This document shows positions 4,994 through 5,094 of a stretch of 5,094 nucleotides of DNA, piece by piece. The notes under the pieces were generated by a model that searched no databases, was not told the origin of the DNA, and saw nothing but the letters and a program-made list of their open reading frames with translations. The stretch lies in the NCBI GenBank assembly GCA_003520105.1, contig DOVL01000043.1, forward strand, positions 260-5,353, read 5' to 3'. The first letter of the stretch is position 1. The number at the start of each line of letters is the position of its first letter. The translations under genes were made by a program, and so were the position numbers. Source of the DNA: Lachnospiraceae bacterium. GTDB lineage: Bacteria; Bacillota; Clostridia; Lachnospirales; Lachnospiraceae.

Positions 4994-5094
4994 AATGTGC
5001 CAGGCTACTTTTCCAAATGTCTATTACCGTTCCGATCTAAGCAGCGCATACCAACTCGCGTCACAGATTCCCTGGTTGTTCCTGTCGGAGCTTC
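4974..5094. other. right-edge sequence upstream of the split gene, no clear gene
   Basis: On the minus strand one frame is open from the window edge for 29 codons to a TAG at 5007-5005, ending RCLDRNGNRHLEK. A second frame is open for 22 codons, ending CDASWYALLRSER. Either could be the tail of an upstream gene, or both may be chance. I cannot recognise either and see no strong promoter here. Confidence 0.35.

Overview
The window reads as a stretch of accessory DNA from a Firmicutes-type bacterium, probably a gut-type clostridium (Lachnospiraceae-like). This rests on moderate-to-low GC, AAGGAGG-type ribosome binding sites, TTGA/TATAAT-like promoter elements, and protein families common in that group (DUF3990, YciI, Nap-like hydrolases, SIR2-like). 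The taxonomic call is an inference from style. All convincing genes lie on the minus strand, so the region is read from right to left.

Right part (5094 to 3513): a leader with short competing hairpins precedes a long coiled-coil protein gene (4943 to 3513). That gene is split by one in-frame TGA at 4700-4698, where the family pattern I remember has a tryptophan (TGG). It is best read as a recent nonsense-mutated pseudogene, or less likely as two products through reinitiation at a GTG at 4682. Its C-terminus carries a motif resembling HicA-like RNA-binding folds.

Middle (3512 to 2113): about 330 bases without a convincing gene, holding an inverted repeat, a weak promoter candidate and a very short reading frame that resembles the start of a BlaI/CopY-type repressor. 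A complete 355-residue SIR2-like protein follows (3180 to 2113). It keeps the nucleotide-binding and catalytic motifs (GNGLE, TTNY, WHIHG) of the bacterial SIR2-like NADases found in several anti-phage systems.

Left part (2112 to 1): a regulatory region with a good promoter, a palindrome near the expected transcription start and three copies of GGACAT. It drives a probable four-gene operon: an unrecognised 58-residue protein, a YciI-family protein, an alpha/beta hydrolase, and a DUF3990 protein (ADP-ribosyltransferase-like fold) that runs off the left edge. Spacings are 12, 48 and 41 bases.

No tRNA, rRNA, CRISPR array, transposase or integrase is visible. Two proteins, the SIR2-like enzyme and the DUF3990 protein, belong to fold families that act on NAD+. 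With the neighbouring broken gene, this gives the segment the look of a defence or toxin-rich accessory island, but that is context-based inference.
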